From JAMLIA01 sp039810005 (GTDB taxonomy: Bacteria; Chloroflexota; Chloroflexia; Thermomicrobiales; CFX8), in contig JBDHWD010000080.1 in assembly GCA_039810005.1 (NCBI GenBank), positions 1-14,474 of the forward strand: DNA of 14,474 bases. The letters are read 5' to 3'. The position numbers and the translations under genes were made by a program. Each line of letters opens with the position of its first letter. Position 1 is the first letter of the stretch. Below are positions 6,649 through 13,913 of the stretch, piece after piece. The notes beneath the pieces were generated by a model. It saw nothing but the letters and a program-made list of their open reading frames with translations, made no database searches and was not told where the DNA came from.

Positions 6649-7739
6649 CGGTTGGTGAGATCGCTGTCATCGTGCTGGCGGCCGGAACGTCGTCGCGCCT
6701 CGGTCGGCCAAAACAAATGCTCCCTGTATCAAGCGTTCCGCTGCTGAGCCTGACGCTTGATATCGCGCGCAACTGGTCGCACGGTCCGCGCGTTCTCGTC
6801 CTCGGCGCACACGCCGAGGAGATTCGCTCAGCGGTCGATTCCGATGGCTTCGACGTCGCCATCAACCCCGACTTCGCGGCCGGTCAGTCGACCTCGCTGC
6901 GTACCGGTCTCGCCGCCCTGCCCGAAACGGTAAGCGGCGCAATCGTGTTGCTCGGCGACCAGCCGCTCGTCCCCCGACAACTGCTAACGGAGCTCGCTGC
7001 GCAATACAATCCGTCAACCGATATCGCCGTGAGGCCCCGCTACGCCGACGGCCCCGGCAACCCTATCCTGCTCAGTTGCGCGATCTTCGCCGAACTGATG
7101 GCCCTCACCGGCGATGTCGGCGCGCGCAATATCCTCCGCAAGCATCGCGATCGCATTCGCGAAATCGACTGGACCCGCTCCCCGGCCCCCCGCGATGTTG
7201 ACACGGAGGACGATTACGCAGCATTACTGCTCGACTGGTCGTCGCTCGGCGCGCCCGATGTGCCCGCGTTCTGCCAGCGCTGCGGCTCACCCATGTCGTT
7301 GCAGGAGCGCCACGCCCGCTTGCGCCCGGTCTGCCCATCCTGCGGCTTCACCTGGTTCGCCGACCCGAAGCTTTCAGCGGTCGTCGTCGTCGAAGTCGGC
7401 GGCAAGATCGTCCTGCATCGCCGCGCGATGACGCCGGCTCGCGGCCTCTGGTCACTGCCCGGCGGATTCGTCGATCGCGGCGAAGACATCGAGAGCGCTG
7501 CCCGTCGCGAAGTCTGGGAAGAAACCGGCATCACGATCACCGAGCTGACTTCCCTGGGCATCGTCTCTGAGCGTGGCGAGGTCGTCGTCCTGGCCGCCTA
7601 CCACGCCTCCGCGCCGGAGCAGGCACTCATCAAGTCCAGCGAGAGTCTCGACATCGGCGCATTCGATCCCGACGATCTGCCGCCGCTCGCGTTTCACCGC
7701 GACCGCCGGATCATCGATCTCTGGCGCGCCACGCGTTGA
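6645..7739 (+). CDS. MocA-like molybdenum cofactor cytidylyltransferase fused to zinc-ribbon Nudix hydrolase
   Basis: This is a 364-residue two-enzyme fusion. Residues 4-197 are a MobA/MocA-type nucleotidyltransferase with the NTP-binding loop L11-A-A-G-T-S-S-R-L-G-R-P-K23, the metal-binding G-D-Q-P-L-V (104-109 region), G-P-G-N-P-I-L-L near 136-143 and D-V-D-T-E-D-D-Y near 184-191. Beside an XdhC and a molybdo-hydroxylase, the likely reaction is CTP plus Mo-molybdopterin to the cytosine dinucleotide cofactor. Residues 207-364 are a Nudix hydrolase: a zinc ribbon (C210-x2-C213 and C230-x2-C233) followed by a perfect Nudix box at 274-296 (G274, E280, R288-E289, E292-E293, G295). The S-Q-P-W-P-F-P-x-S motif of NADH pyrophosphatase NudC is not seen, so its substrate is open. 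The reading frame is continuous, with no start codon and ribosome site convincing enough to divide it. The stop overlap with the gene before it indicates coupling. Confidence 0.9.
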   Translation: MTVGEIAVIVLAAGTSSRLGRPKQMLPVSSVPLLSLTLDIARNWSHGPRVLVLGAHAEEIRSAVDSDGFDVAINPDFAAGQSTSLRTGLAALPETVSGAIVLLGDQPLVPRQLLTELAAQYNPSTDIAVRPRYADGPGNPILLSCAIFAELMALTGDVGARNILRKHRDRIREIDWTRSPAPRDVDTEDDYAALLLDWSSLGAPDVPAFCQRCGSPMSLQERHARLRPVCPSCGFTWFADPKLSAVVVVEVGGKIVLHRRAMTPARGLWSLPGGFVDRGEDIESAARREVWEETGITITELTSLGIVSERGEVVVLAAYHASAPEQALIKSSESLDIGAFDPDDLPPLAFHRDRRIIDLWRATR

Positions 7740-7821
7740 CCGCGCCGTCCAACTCGGGGAAACTTCCAGACGAACCGGACAGTCGTGGTGGGTGCCTGAG
7801 CGCAGGGTAAAGGGGTTGCAG

Positions 7822-10131
7822 ATGGCAGGGACGCCGGACGGGCAGTACGTAGGTCAATCGCTCCGTCGCGACGCGGATCGCATGCTCGTGACCGGCCGCG
7901 GGACGTTCGTTGACGACCTTCAGCCAGATGGTTGCCTGCACATCGCCTTCGTCCGCTCGCCCTATGCCCACGCCACCATCGAGTCGATTGACACAACTAC
8001 CGCGCTGACCGCGCCCGGCGTCGTGACTGTTATCACCGGCGAAGACCTCTCCGACTGGCTCGACCCGCAGCCAATCCACGACCCGGCGTGGCTCCCCAAT
8101 CGCCCGATGCTGCGCCACTCGCTAACCATCGACAAGGCGCGCTTTGCTGGAGACGCTGTCGCCGCTGTCGTCGCTGAATCAGCAGAAGCTGCCCACGACG
8201 CCGCCGAACTGGTGGATGTTGAGTATCGCGAGCTGCCGGTCGTCACCACTGCCACCGAAGCCATGCAGGACGACGCGCCGCGCATCTATGACGACTGGGA
8301 CAGCAATGTCGCCTACCACATGCACGCCGGCAGCGGTGATGTCGATGCCGCCCTGGACGAAGCCCACTGGCGCGTTCCCCTGCGCCTCGTTGTCCCGCGC
8401 GTCGCATCGGTCTACGTCGAGCCAAAGGCGGTTCTCGCCGAGCCTGATCCGAAATCCGACCGCCTGACCATCCATGCATCGACCCAGACACCGCACGGTC
8501 TCCGATCGCAGATCGCCCAGGTGCTCGACATGCCCGAGCACGCCATCCGCGTCATCGCACCGGATGTCGGCGGAGCATTCGGCACCAAGGGTCGCCACGC
8601 CTCGGAATATCTACTGACTGCCGCCATCGCCCGCCGCCTTCAGCGACCAGTGAAGTGGGTCGAGCTCCGTAGCGAGTACTTCCGAATCGCCAACCAGAGC
8701 CGCGACCAGGTACAGGAGCTCGAAGCTGCGGTCGCCGCCGATGGCACGATCACCGGTCTGCGCGTCCGTGTCCTGGTCAACTGCGGCGCGTACAACGCCT
8801 CTACCCACGGCCAGCGCACCCTGATCATGTCCAGCGGCGCCTACCGCATCCCCAATCTCGTCACCGACGTTTACGGCGTCATGACCAACACCACACCGAC
8901 CGGCCCCTACCGCGGAGCGGGACGCCCCGAGGCGGCGTACATGATCGAGCGCCTGATCGAAGAAATCGCCCGCGTTACCGGCATCAACGCGCTCGACCTC
9001 CGCCGTCGCAATTTCATCCCACCAGAAGCGTTCCCGTACCGCTCCGCGACCGGCGTGGTCTACGACAGCGGCGATTACGAGCGTGCGCTGGATATCGCTC
9101 TGCATCGCCTCGACTACGCCGCCGCGCGCCAGCATGTCGAGTCGCTCCGCGCCGCCGGAGAAGTCGCCGGCATCGGCGTCGCCGTCTTCGTCGAGCCGTC
9201 CGGAGGTGGCTGGGATAGCGCCGAGGTCAGCATCACGCCTGGCGGCGCAGTCACCGTCGCCGTCGGCGTGTCGCCCCACGGCCAGGGCACTGACATCAGC
9301 ATCGTCCAGCTCGTCGCCGACGAGCTCGGCGTCCCACTCGACCAGATCACCATCGTCGCCAGCGATACCGACCGCACGCCGCAAGGCATCGGCACCTTCG
9401 GTTCGCGCAGCCTGACCCTCGGTGGCGCGGCAGCCATCGTCGCCAGCCGCAAGCTCACCAACAAGCTCCGCCAAATCGCCGCCGGGCTGCTCGAAGTGTC
9501 GCCCGATGACATCGTCCTGGAGCGCGGCGCTGCCCAGGTTGCCGGCTCTCCCGACCGCAGCATCCCATTCAATCGCCTCGCTGCCGCCGCCTACGCTCCG
9601 GATCGCCTGCCGCCCGGCATGGAGCCTGGCCTGGACGAGAACGCCTTCTACCGCGCCGAGGGCAATCAGTTCCCCTTCGGCGTACACATCGCCGTCGTGC
9701 GGATCGAGCCTGACACTGGCAAGCCGGAGGTCGTCCGCTTCATCGGCGTCGACGATTGCGGGGAAGTCATCAACCCGCTGATGGTTGAGGCGCAGGTCAT
9801 CGGTGGCCTCGCGCAGGGCTTCGGCCAGGCGCTCTGGGAGGAGGTCGTCTTCGACGCCGACGGCCAGATCATCACTGGCTCACTGATGGACTACGCCGTC
9901 CCGCACGCCGACCAATTGCCCATGTTTGAGCTCGACCACACCGTCACCCCCAGCCCGGCCACCCCGCACGGCGTCAAAGGCGTCGGCGAGGCCGGCACCA
10001 CTGGCGCTCCGCCAACCATCGCTAACGCCATCCTCGACGCACTCCGCCCATTCGGCGTCGAAACCCTCGACATGCCCCTCACATCCGAGAAGATCTGGCG
10101 CGCCATGCAATCTGGATCTGCAACCATGTAG
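7822..10131 (+). CDS. Xanthine dehydrogenase/CO dehydrogenase-type molybdopterin-binding large subunit
   Basis: This is the molybdenum-cofactor catalytic subunit of a xanthine oxidase-family hydroxylase, 769 residues. ATG 7822 was chosen because AGGGG at 7811-7815 is six bases upstream and the product then begins with the family start (Y-V-G-Q-S-L-R-R near 9-16); upstream codons are the shadow of the Nudix gene. The N-terminal a/b hammerhead spans about 20-140. Cofactor motifs follow: V249-G-G-A-F-G254, P362-Y-R-G-A-G-R368, H-G-Q-G-T-D near 489-494, and G-V-G-E723-A-G, whose Glu is the catalytic base in this family. The R-G-A-G-R loop is the form II/xanthine dehydrogenase type, not the A-Y-x-C-S-F-R loop of true aerobic CO dehydrogenase, so CO oxidation is unlikely. 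The FAD and 2Fe-2S subunits normally encoded alongside are absent. The substrate is unknown, perhaps a purine, aldehyde or N-heterocycle. Confidence 0.92.
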   Translation: MAGTPDGQYVGQSLRRDADRMLVTGRGTFVDDLQPDGCLHIAFVRSPYAHATIESIDTTTALTAPGVVTVITGEDLSDWLDPQPIHDPAWLPNRPMLRHSLTIDKARFAGDAVAAVVAESAEAAHDAAELVDVEYRELPVVTTATEAMQDDAPRIYDDWDSNVAYHMHAGSGDVDAALDEAHWRVPLRLVVPRVASVYVEPKAVLAEPDPKSDRLTIHASTQTPHGLRSQIAQVLDMPEHAIRVIAPDVGGAFGTKGRHASEYLLTAAIARRLQRPVKWVELRSEYFRIANQSRDQVQELEAAVAADGTITGLRVRVLVNCGAYNASTHGQRTLIMSSGAYRIPNLVTDVYGVMTNTTPTGPYRGAGRPEAAYMIERLIEEIARVTGINALDLRRRNFIPPEAFPYRSATGVVYDSGDYERALDIALHRLDYAAARQHVESLRAAGEVAGIGVAVFVEPSGGGWDSAEVSITPGGAVTVAVGVSPHGQGTDISIVQLVADELGVPLDQITIVASDTDRTPQGIGTFGSRSLTLGGAAAIVASRKLTNKLRQIAAGLLEVSPDDIVLERGAAQVAGSPDRSIPFNRLAAAAYAPDRLPPGMEPGLDENAFYRAEGNQFPFGVHIAVVRIEPDTGKPEVVRFIGVDDCGEVINPLMVEAQVIGGLAQGFGQALWEEVVFDADGQIITGSLMDYAVPHADQLPMFELDHTVTPSPATPHGVKGVGEAGTTGAPPTIANAILDALRPFGVETLDMPLTSEKIWRAMQSGSATM

Positions 10132-10199
10132 TCAATGTACTGGTCGCGTCGTCGCCGTTATCCGGTTAAGCCGAACGGGCAGTCAACGCAAGCGGGTCG

Positions 10200-10400
10200 G
10201 GGCTTTCAACGCGGGAGCATCTCCTGTCCCTGTCGTATAGCCAGATAGGCAGCCTCCCTTTTGACCTTTTATCTCGAACCGCAGTGGGAGATCTCCCACC
10301 CGTTCGACGCAGTCAAACGCAGGGGAGATTTCACGGCTGCGGCCTCGAAAGACAGAAGAAATCGGATGCTGCCCCTTAGACAATCAGGCGTTGAAAGCCC
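10200..10400. repeat. 201-bp segment bounded by perfect 13-bp inverted repeats (MITE-like or interspersed repeat)
   Basis: GGGCTTTCAACGC at 10200-10212 is matched exactly by its reverse complement GCGTTGAAAGCCC at 10388-10400. Between them lie a 16-bp palindrome and no transposase. No target-site duplication is visible next to the repeats, so recent insertion by a DDE-type transposase is not supported. A small non-autonomous element, a dispersed chromosomal repeat, or a long-range RNA fold are all possible. Confidence 0.45.
10274..10307. repeat. 16-bp perfect palindrome with nested flanking stem
   Basis: GTGGGAGATCTCCCAC at 10284-10299 is a perfect palindrome. Outside it, TCGAAC at 10274-10279 pairs with GTTCGA at 10302-10307, with four and two unpaired bases between. 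In DNA this could be a dimer-binding site. In RNA a loop-less 16-bp palindrome would need to open at its centre. It sits about halfway through the segment bounded by the 13-bp inverted repeats. It could also serve as a transcription stop after the large-subunit gene, but there is no T-run. Confidence 0.6.
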
Positions 10401-10596
10401 ACTCAACATGTCAGAGCCACGGTGATCGACTACTGAGTCCGCAGCCGAAGAGTCTCTTTAACTGTCTCTTGCTGTTGCCCCAATTGTACAAGCCGCCTCG
10501 AGTCCAATACATCGTGTCCGTTGCCTGAAGACTTGCGCCCTCTACGCGACTACAGTCGTCATCCGCTGTCGGCCGTCTGCAACGAGAGGAATCGCC

Positions 10597-12087
10597 ATGC
10601 CTTCGAACCGTATCCAGAACCACGACGTCATCATCGTCGGCGCAGGACCAACCGGACTTATGCTCGCTGCCGAGCTCGCGATAGCGCGCATTGATGTCGT
10701 CATCATCGAGAAGCGCCCGACCCAGAATCTTCCCGAGACACGCGCCGGTGGCTTGCATGCCGAAACGCTCGCAATACTCGATCAACGTGGCGTCGTAGAC
10801 CGCTTTCTCTCAGCTGGCAAGACCGGCCAGATAAGTGGCTTCGGCTGGTTCCCGCTCGACATCAGCGACTTCCCGATCCGCCACAACTACGGCCTGATCC
10901 TGCCTCAGGACGATATCGAGCGCATCCTCGCCGCCTGGGTCGAGGAGCTTGGCGTCCCAATCCACCGCAGCCGTGCCGTCGCTGGGTTCACACAAGACGA
11001 CGCGGGCATCGACATCGCTCTCTCAAACGACACGACAGTTCACGCCACCTATCTCGTCGGTTGTGATGGCGGCCGCAGCCTGATTCGTAAGGCTGCCGGT
11101 ATTGACTTTCCCGGCTGGGATGCATCGATTAGCAATTTGCTGGCTGAAGTCTATTTTGCTGAAGAGCCTGCATGGGGCTTGCGCCGCGATGCCCACGGTA
11201 TCAGCGGCATAGGCAAACTGGAGAATGGCGCAGCCCGCGTCATGCTCACTGAGCGTGGCGTCGGACATACCACCGAACCCACCCTCCAGGTACTCAGCGA
11301 TGCGCTCATCGCTGTCTATGGCACGGACTACGGCGTCCACAGCCCACGGTCCGTTTCGCGCTTCACCGACATGGCCCGGCAGGCAGCAACCTACCGCAAT
11401 GGCCGCGTCCTTCTGGCCGGCGATGCCGCCCACGTCCATTACCCGACCGGCGGTCAGGGCCTCAATGCCGGAATGCAGGACGCCTTCAACCTCGGCTGGA
11501 AGCTCGCTCAGGTGGTTCGTGGAACGTCACCTGACACGCTGCTGGATACCTATCACGCCGAGCGACATCCAGTCGCCGCAGCGATCCTTCAAAACACGAT
11601 GGCGCAAGTTGCGTTGCTCCGAACCGACGATCGCACTACCGCCCTCCGCGACATCCTGGCACGCATCATTGCTATGGACGAGCCGCGCCACATGCTCGGC
11701 GCGATGATCAGCGGGCTGGATGTTCACTACGACCTGGGAGACGGACATCCGCTCCTCGGCCGTCGCATGCCAGACCTCGACCTTTCTACCGCAACCGGTG
11801 AGCGGCGAATCGCGTCCCTGCTCCACGACGCACGACCTGTCCTGCTCAACCTCGGCGCGCCCGGCTGGCTCGACACCAGCCGCTGGTCAGGTCGCGTGCA
11901 TCTCGTCGACGCGCGCTATAGCGGCGAATGGCAGCTTCCGGTCATCGGCAAAATCCCAGCTCCAACCGCCGTCCTCATCCGCCCCGACGGCTTCGTCGCC
12001 TGGGTCGGCGATAGGAGCACGGACGGCCTGACCGATGCGCTTACCACCTGGTTCGGTCATCCGGCGCCTGAACACAAGCATCAGTAA
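10597..12087 (+). CDS. FAD-dependent monooxygenase, aromatic-ring hydroxylase-like
   Basis: This 496-residue flavoprotein belongs to the PHBH-fold NAD(P)H-dependent monooxygenases (phenol/3-HPP hydroxylase, polyketide hydroxylase and rifampicin monooxygenase relatives), which insert one oxygen atom into a phenolic or similar ring. ATG 10597 follows GAGAGGA at 10584-10590 by six bases. The three class motifs are present: the FAD-binding G15-A-G-P-T-G20, the D157-G158 motif in V-G-C-D-G-G-R-S, and G275-D276-A-A-H-V-H-Y-P-T-G-G-Q-G-L-N-A-G-M-Q. After the flavin and substrate domains (to about 375), residues 385-490 look like the C-terminal thioredoxin-fold domain of this subgroup, without a C-x-x-C pair. 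There is no signal peptide, so it is cytoplasmic. It is monocistronic in the window and convergent with the ccm genes. The substrate is not predictable. Confidence 0.9.
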   Translation: MPSNRIQNHDVIIVGAGPTGLMLAAELAIARIDVVIIEKRPTQNLPETRAGGLHAETLAILDQRGVVDRFLSAGKTGQISGFGWFPLDISDFPIRHNYGLILPQDDIERILAAWVEELGVPIHRSRAVAGFTQDDAGIDIALSNDTTVHATYLVGCDGGRSLIRKAAGIDFPGWDASISNLLAEVYFAEEPAWGLRRDAHGISGIGKLENGAARVMLTERGVGHTTEPTLQVLSDALIAVYGTDYGVHSPRSVSRFTDMARQAATYRNGRVLLAGDAAHVHYPTGGQGLNAGMQDAFNLGWKLAQVVRGTSPDTLLDTYHAERHPVAAAILQNTMAQVALLRTDDRTTALRDILARIIAMDEPRHMLGAMISGLDVHYDLGDGHPLLGRRMPDLDLSTATGERRIASLLHDARPVLLNLGAPGWLDTSRWSGRVHLVDARYSGEWQLPVIGKIPAPTAVLIRPDGFVAWVGDRSTDGLTDALTTWFGHPAPEHKHQ

Positions 12088-12195
12088 CGACGGTGAGCTG
12101 TTTGATCCGCAGATCCAGCCACTCTCGACCATAGGCAGGTCTTGGCCGTCACACGACCAGCTGCGCGCCCGCTGTCATTCCGAGCCTCAACGAAA

Positions 12196-12235
12196 AATCT
12201 CCCCCGGTCGGCTACGAACCAACACGGGGGAGATT
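12196..12235. terminator. Hairpin between convergent genes; possible bidirectional terminator or interspersed repeat
   Basis: AATCTCCCCCG at 12196-12206 pairs perfectly with CGGGGGAGATT at 12225-12235 around an 18-base loop. It lies about 110 bases after the monooxygenase stop and 83 bases after the end of the oppositely oriented ccmD, where a shared terminator would be expected. The surrounding text, with GTCATTCCGAG on the left and ATTCCGCATGTCAC on the right, resembles the dispersed GTCATTCCGAG/AATCTCCCC hairpin repeats common in bacterial chromosomes. The rest of 12088-12317 shows no gene. Confidence 0.55.
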
Positions 12236-12317
12236 CCGCATGTCACTACCGAGTTCGGGGGAAAGCATGGCACGCCTGACACAAGCCCGCCAACGACACA
12301 GCCGAGGACCAGGCTCG

Positions 12318-12452
12318 CTACCGGTCGTCGTCCAGCGCGTCGATCTCTTCGCGCAACACCTTCACCTGCTGCCCGAGGTACAGCAGATAGCCCGCAATCG
12401 CAAGCCAGGTCACCGCGAACGCCGCAAACAGATACCCGAGATTATCGTCCAT
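12318..12452 (-). CDS. ccmD: Cytochrome c maturation small membrane protein CcmD
   Basis: This small gene is easily missed: 44 residues from ATG at 12452 to TAG at 12318. GGAG at 12462-12459 lies six bases before the start, and the gap to the ccmC stop is only three bases. The product begins M-D-D-N-L-G-Y-L-F-A, continues with one membrane helix at about 6-27 containing the aromatic residues usual in CcmD, and ends in a charged tail (V-K-V-L-R-E-E-I-D-A-L-D-D-D-R). CcmD is a single-pass protein that helps release heme-loaded CcmE from the CcmABC complex. Size, topology and position directly after ccmC support the call more than sequence identity, since the family is poorly conserved. It is the last gene of the operon in this window. 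Confidence 0.85.
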   Translation of the reverse strand: MDDNLGYLFAAFAVTWLAIAGYLLYLGQQVKVLREEIDALDDDR

Positions 12453-12455
12453 GAC

Positions 12456-13244
12456 TTACTCCTCTGACCCGCCGGAAACATCGGCAGCGCGAACAAGATC
12501 CCGACGAGGCTCCGCAACCGGAGTTGCCAGGAGCGCTTCCATCTCGCGATCGGCCAGCCGGTCGCGAACACTTTCGATCCGACACTTCAGGATCAGCAGA
12601 TAGATAAACAGCAGCGTAAATCCGGCGAAGCAGACCAGCAGCGTCCAAAGCATCTCGTTTGGCAGCTGCGTACCACTCGTGTTCAGCACAACCGGCTGCG
12701 GATGCAATGTCCGCCACCACTGCACCGAGAGGTGGATGATCGGTACGTCGACCGCGCCGATGATGCCGAGGATCGCCGCGAATCGCGCCCCGCGCTCTGC
12801 ATCTCCTGCGTACGAGCGGATCATGAAGTAGGCAAGGTAGATGAACCAGAGGATCAGCGTTGTCGTCAGCCGGGCGTCCCACGTCCAGAACGTGTTCCAG
12901 ATCGGTCGCCCCCACAACGACCCGGTGATCAGCACCAGCGTCGTGAAGACGAACCCGAGCTCAGCCCCCGCGCGCGCAAGCTGGTCCCAGCGGATATCGC
13001 GCTTCCAGAGGTAGCCGATGCTGCCGACGAAAATCACGCCGAACGCCAGATATGCCAGCCAGGCCATCGGCACATGGACGTAGAAAATCCGCTGCGCCTG
13101 ACCCTGCACCGCGTCCATTGGCGCATAGACAAAGGCCATGAACAGGCCAATCGTCAGCGTCAGCACCGTAGTCGCCGCCAGCACTCGCATGCCGGTATCA
13201 GAACCTGCTGCACGCTGCCTGGTGGTGGCCGTTGCATTCATCAT
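12456..13244 (-). CDS. ccmC: Heme exporter/heme handling protein CcmC
   Basis: CcmC presents heme to the heme chaperone CcmE on the outer face of the cytoplasmic membrane during c-type cytochrome maturation. The 262-residue product has the tryptophan-rich WWD heme-handling motif (W111-G-R-P-I-W, then F-W120-T-W-D-A-R). It also has the two conserved external histidines expected to ligate heme: H57 in Y-V-H-V-P-M-A-W and H181 in W-W-R-T-L-H-P. About six membrane helices are visible, near 21-40, 59-79, 94-109, 127-143, 155-172 and 198-219. Two adjacent ATG codons (13244 and 13241) follow GAGGAA, which overlaps the end of ccmB; the first was used. A hydrophilic tail after 222 is longer than in enterobacterial CcmC. 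It is tightly spaced with ccmB and ccmD, so the genes form one operon. Confidence 0.95.
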   Translation of the reverse strand: MMNATATTRQRAAGSDTGMRVLAATTVLTLTIGLFMAFVYAPMDAVQGQAQRIFYVHVPMAWLAYLAFGVIFVGSIGYLWKRDIRWDQLARAGAELGFVFTTLVLITGSLWGRPIWNTFWTWDARLTTTLILWFIYLAYFMIRSYAGDAERGARFAAILGIIGAVDVPIIHLSVQWWRTLHPQPVVLNTSGTQLPNEMLWTLLVCFAGFTLLFIYLLILKCRIESVRDRLADREMEALLATPVAEPRRDLVRAADVSGGSEE

Positions 13245-13250
13245 GGTGGA

Positions 13251-13910
13251 TTATTCCTCGAGCACATGGTCGAAGACGACGTACGAAATCGCGACGAAGA
13301 TTGCGTCAAACGCCGTCAGTAGATTAAACCACGGCCATGCTTCCGAGAGATTCCCTTCGAAAACGAGGGTCGTCGCCCGGACACAGCCGATCACAACCGG
13401 AATCGCCAGCGGGAAGAGCAGCAGCGGCATCAGAATCTCCCGCGAACGGCTACCTGCCGCCAGCGCCGAGAACAGCGTCCCCAGGCCGGAAAAGCCGAGC
13501 GCCCCGATAAACGCAATCGCGAACACCATCGGGCGCAACGCCGGCAAATCGTAGAGCGCCGCAAACACCGGTAGCGTCACAAGCTGGACGACCAGCACGA
13601 ACAGCAGGTTCGAGATCAGCTTGCCGAGGAAGATCGAGCCGCCATCAACCGGGCAGAGCGTCAGGCCCTCCAGCGTCCCGCGGTCGCGCTCGACTGCGAT
13701 AGACCGTCCCAGCCCGAGCATTCCGGCGAACAGGTAGGCGATCCACAGCCCGCCCGATCCGCTGGCCTCTTTGCCCGCGCCTGTCAGATCGAACGCGAAG
13801 TTCAGCGTCACGATCGTGATTAGCGCAAACACCAGCATCGCGCCGAGGAACTCGCGCCCGCGTGCCTCGACCACCAGGTCCTTCCAGACCAGCATTCTGA
13901 CGCGCTGCAT
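13251..13910 (-). CDS. ccmB: Heme exporter membrane subunit CcmB
   Basis: CcmB is the membrane partner of the ATPase CcmA; the CcmAB complex uses ATP to free heme-bound CcmE from CcmC. The product has 219 residues, close to the usual length of about 220. ATG 13910 is preceded by GGAGG at 13926-13922, eleven bases away inside the end of ccmA, and the ccmA stop is three bases upstream. The N-terminal amphipathic start (W-K-D-L-V-V-E-A-R-G-R-E) is typical, as is the cytoplasmic segment A-V-E-R-D-R-G-T-L-E-G-L-T-L-C-P-V near 72-88. About six membrane helices follow the usual pattern, including 21-42, 54-70, 98-118, 125-150 and 159-180. The stop overlaps the ribosome-binding stretch of ccmC, so translation is probably coupled. 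Confidence 0.93.
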   Translation of the reverse strand: MQRVRMLVWKDLVVEARGREFLGAMLVFALITIVTLNFAFDLTGAGKEASGSGGLWIAYLFAGMLGLGRSIAVERDRGTLEGLTLCPVDGGSIFLGKLISNLLFVLVVQLVTLPVFAALYDLPALRPMVFAIAFIGALGFSGLGTLFSALAAGSRSREILMPLLLFPLAIPVVIGCVRATTLVFEGNLSEAWPWFNLLTAFDAIFVAISYVVFDHVLEE

Positions 13911-13913
13911 CGC

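Larger units (their letters stand above)
10132..10596. other. 465-base intergenic region without a convincing gene
   Basis: No open frame here has both a ribosome site and a protein-like sequence. The region holds a pair of 13-bp inverted repeats bounding 201 bases (10200-10400), a 16-bp palindrome (10284-10299) and the motif GGGGAGATT (10322-10330), which recurs at 12227-12235. Near-repeats related to CAGTCAACGC occur at about 10181 and 10310. A small palindrome, CGACT-AC-AGTCG, lies at 10547-10558, 39 bases before the monooxygenase start, and might be an operator. The region must contain the end of the upstream transcript and the promoter for the monooxygenase, but no strong promoter boxes were recognised. 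Confidence 0.6.

Noticed and set aside
7600..7790. NudC (NADH pyrophosphatase) identity for the Nudix part, with an upstream-extended large subunit start at 7573
   Set aside because: The NudC motif after the Nudix box is absent, and the 7573-7821 extension of the large subunit is the out-of-frame shadow of the Nudix gene plus spacer.
8611..9687. Open frame of 358 codons on the minus strand
   Set aside because: It lies wholly antisense to the large-subunit gene, has a low-complexity Ala/Gly/Asp-rich product, and is explained by the high GC content and codon bias of the real gene.
7822..10131. Naming the large subunit as aerobic CO dehydrogenase coxL
   Set aside because: The active-site loop is P-Y-R-G-A-G-R and not the Cys-containing A-Y-x-C-S-F-R loop required for CO oxidation.
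10183..10383. 66-codon minus-strand frame in the intergenic region
   Set aside because: It coincides with the inverted-repeat segment and its palindrome, has no clear ribosome site, and the product matches no family I know. It reads like a translated repeat.
10411..10785. 124-codon minus-strand frame crossing into the monooxygenase gene
   Set aside because: It overlaps the N-terminal FAD-binding region of the monooxygenase in antisense, and the sequence is not protein-like.
12702..13322. Plus-strand frame of 206 codons opposite ccmC
   Set aside because: It is antisense to a secure ccmC with intact heme-handling motifs, and the product is arginine-rich low-complexity sequence.
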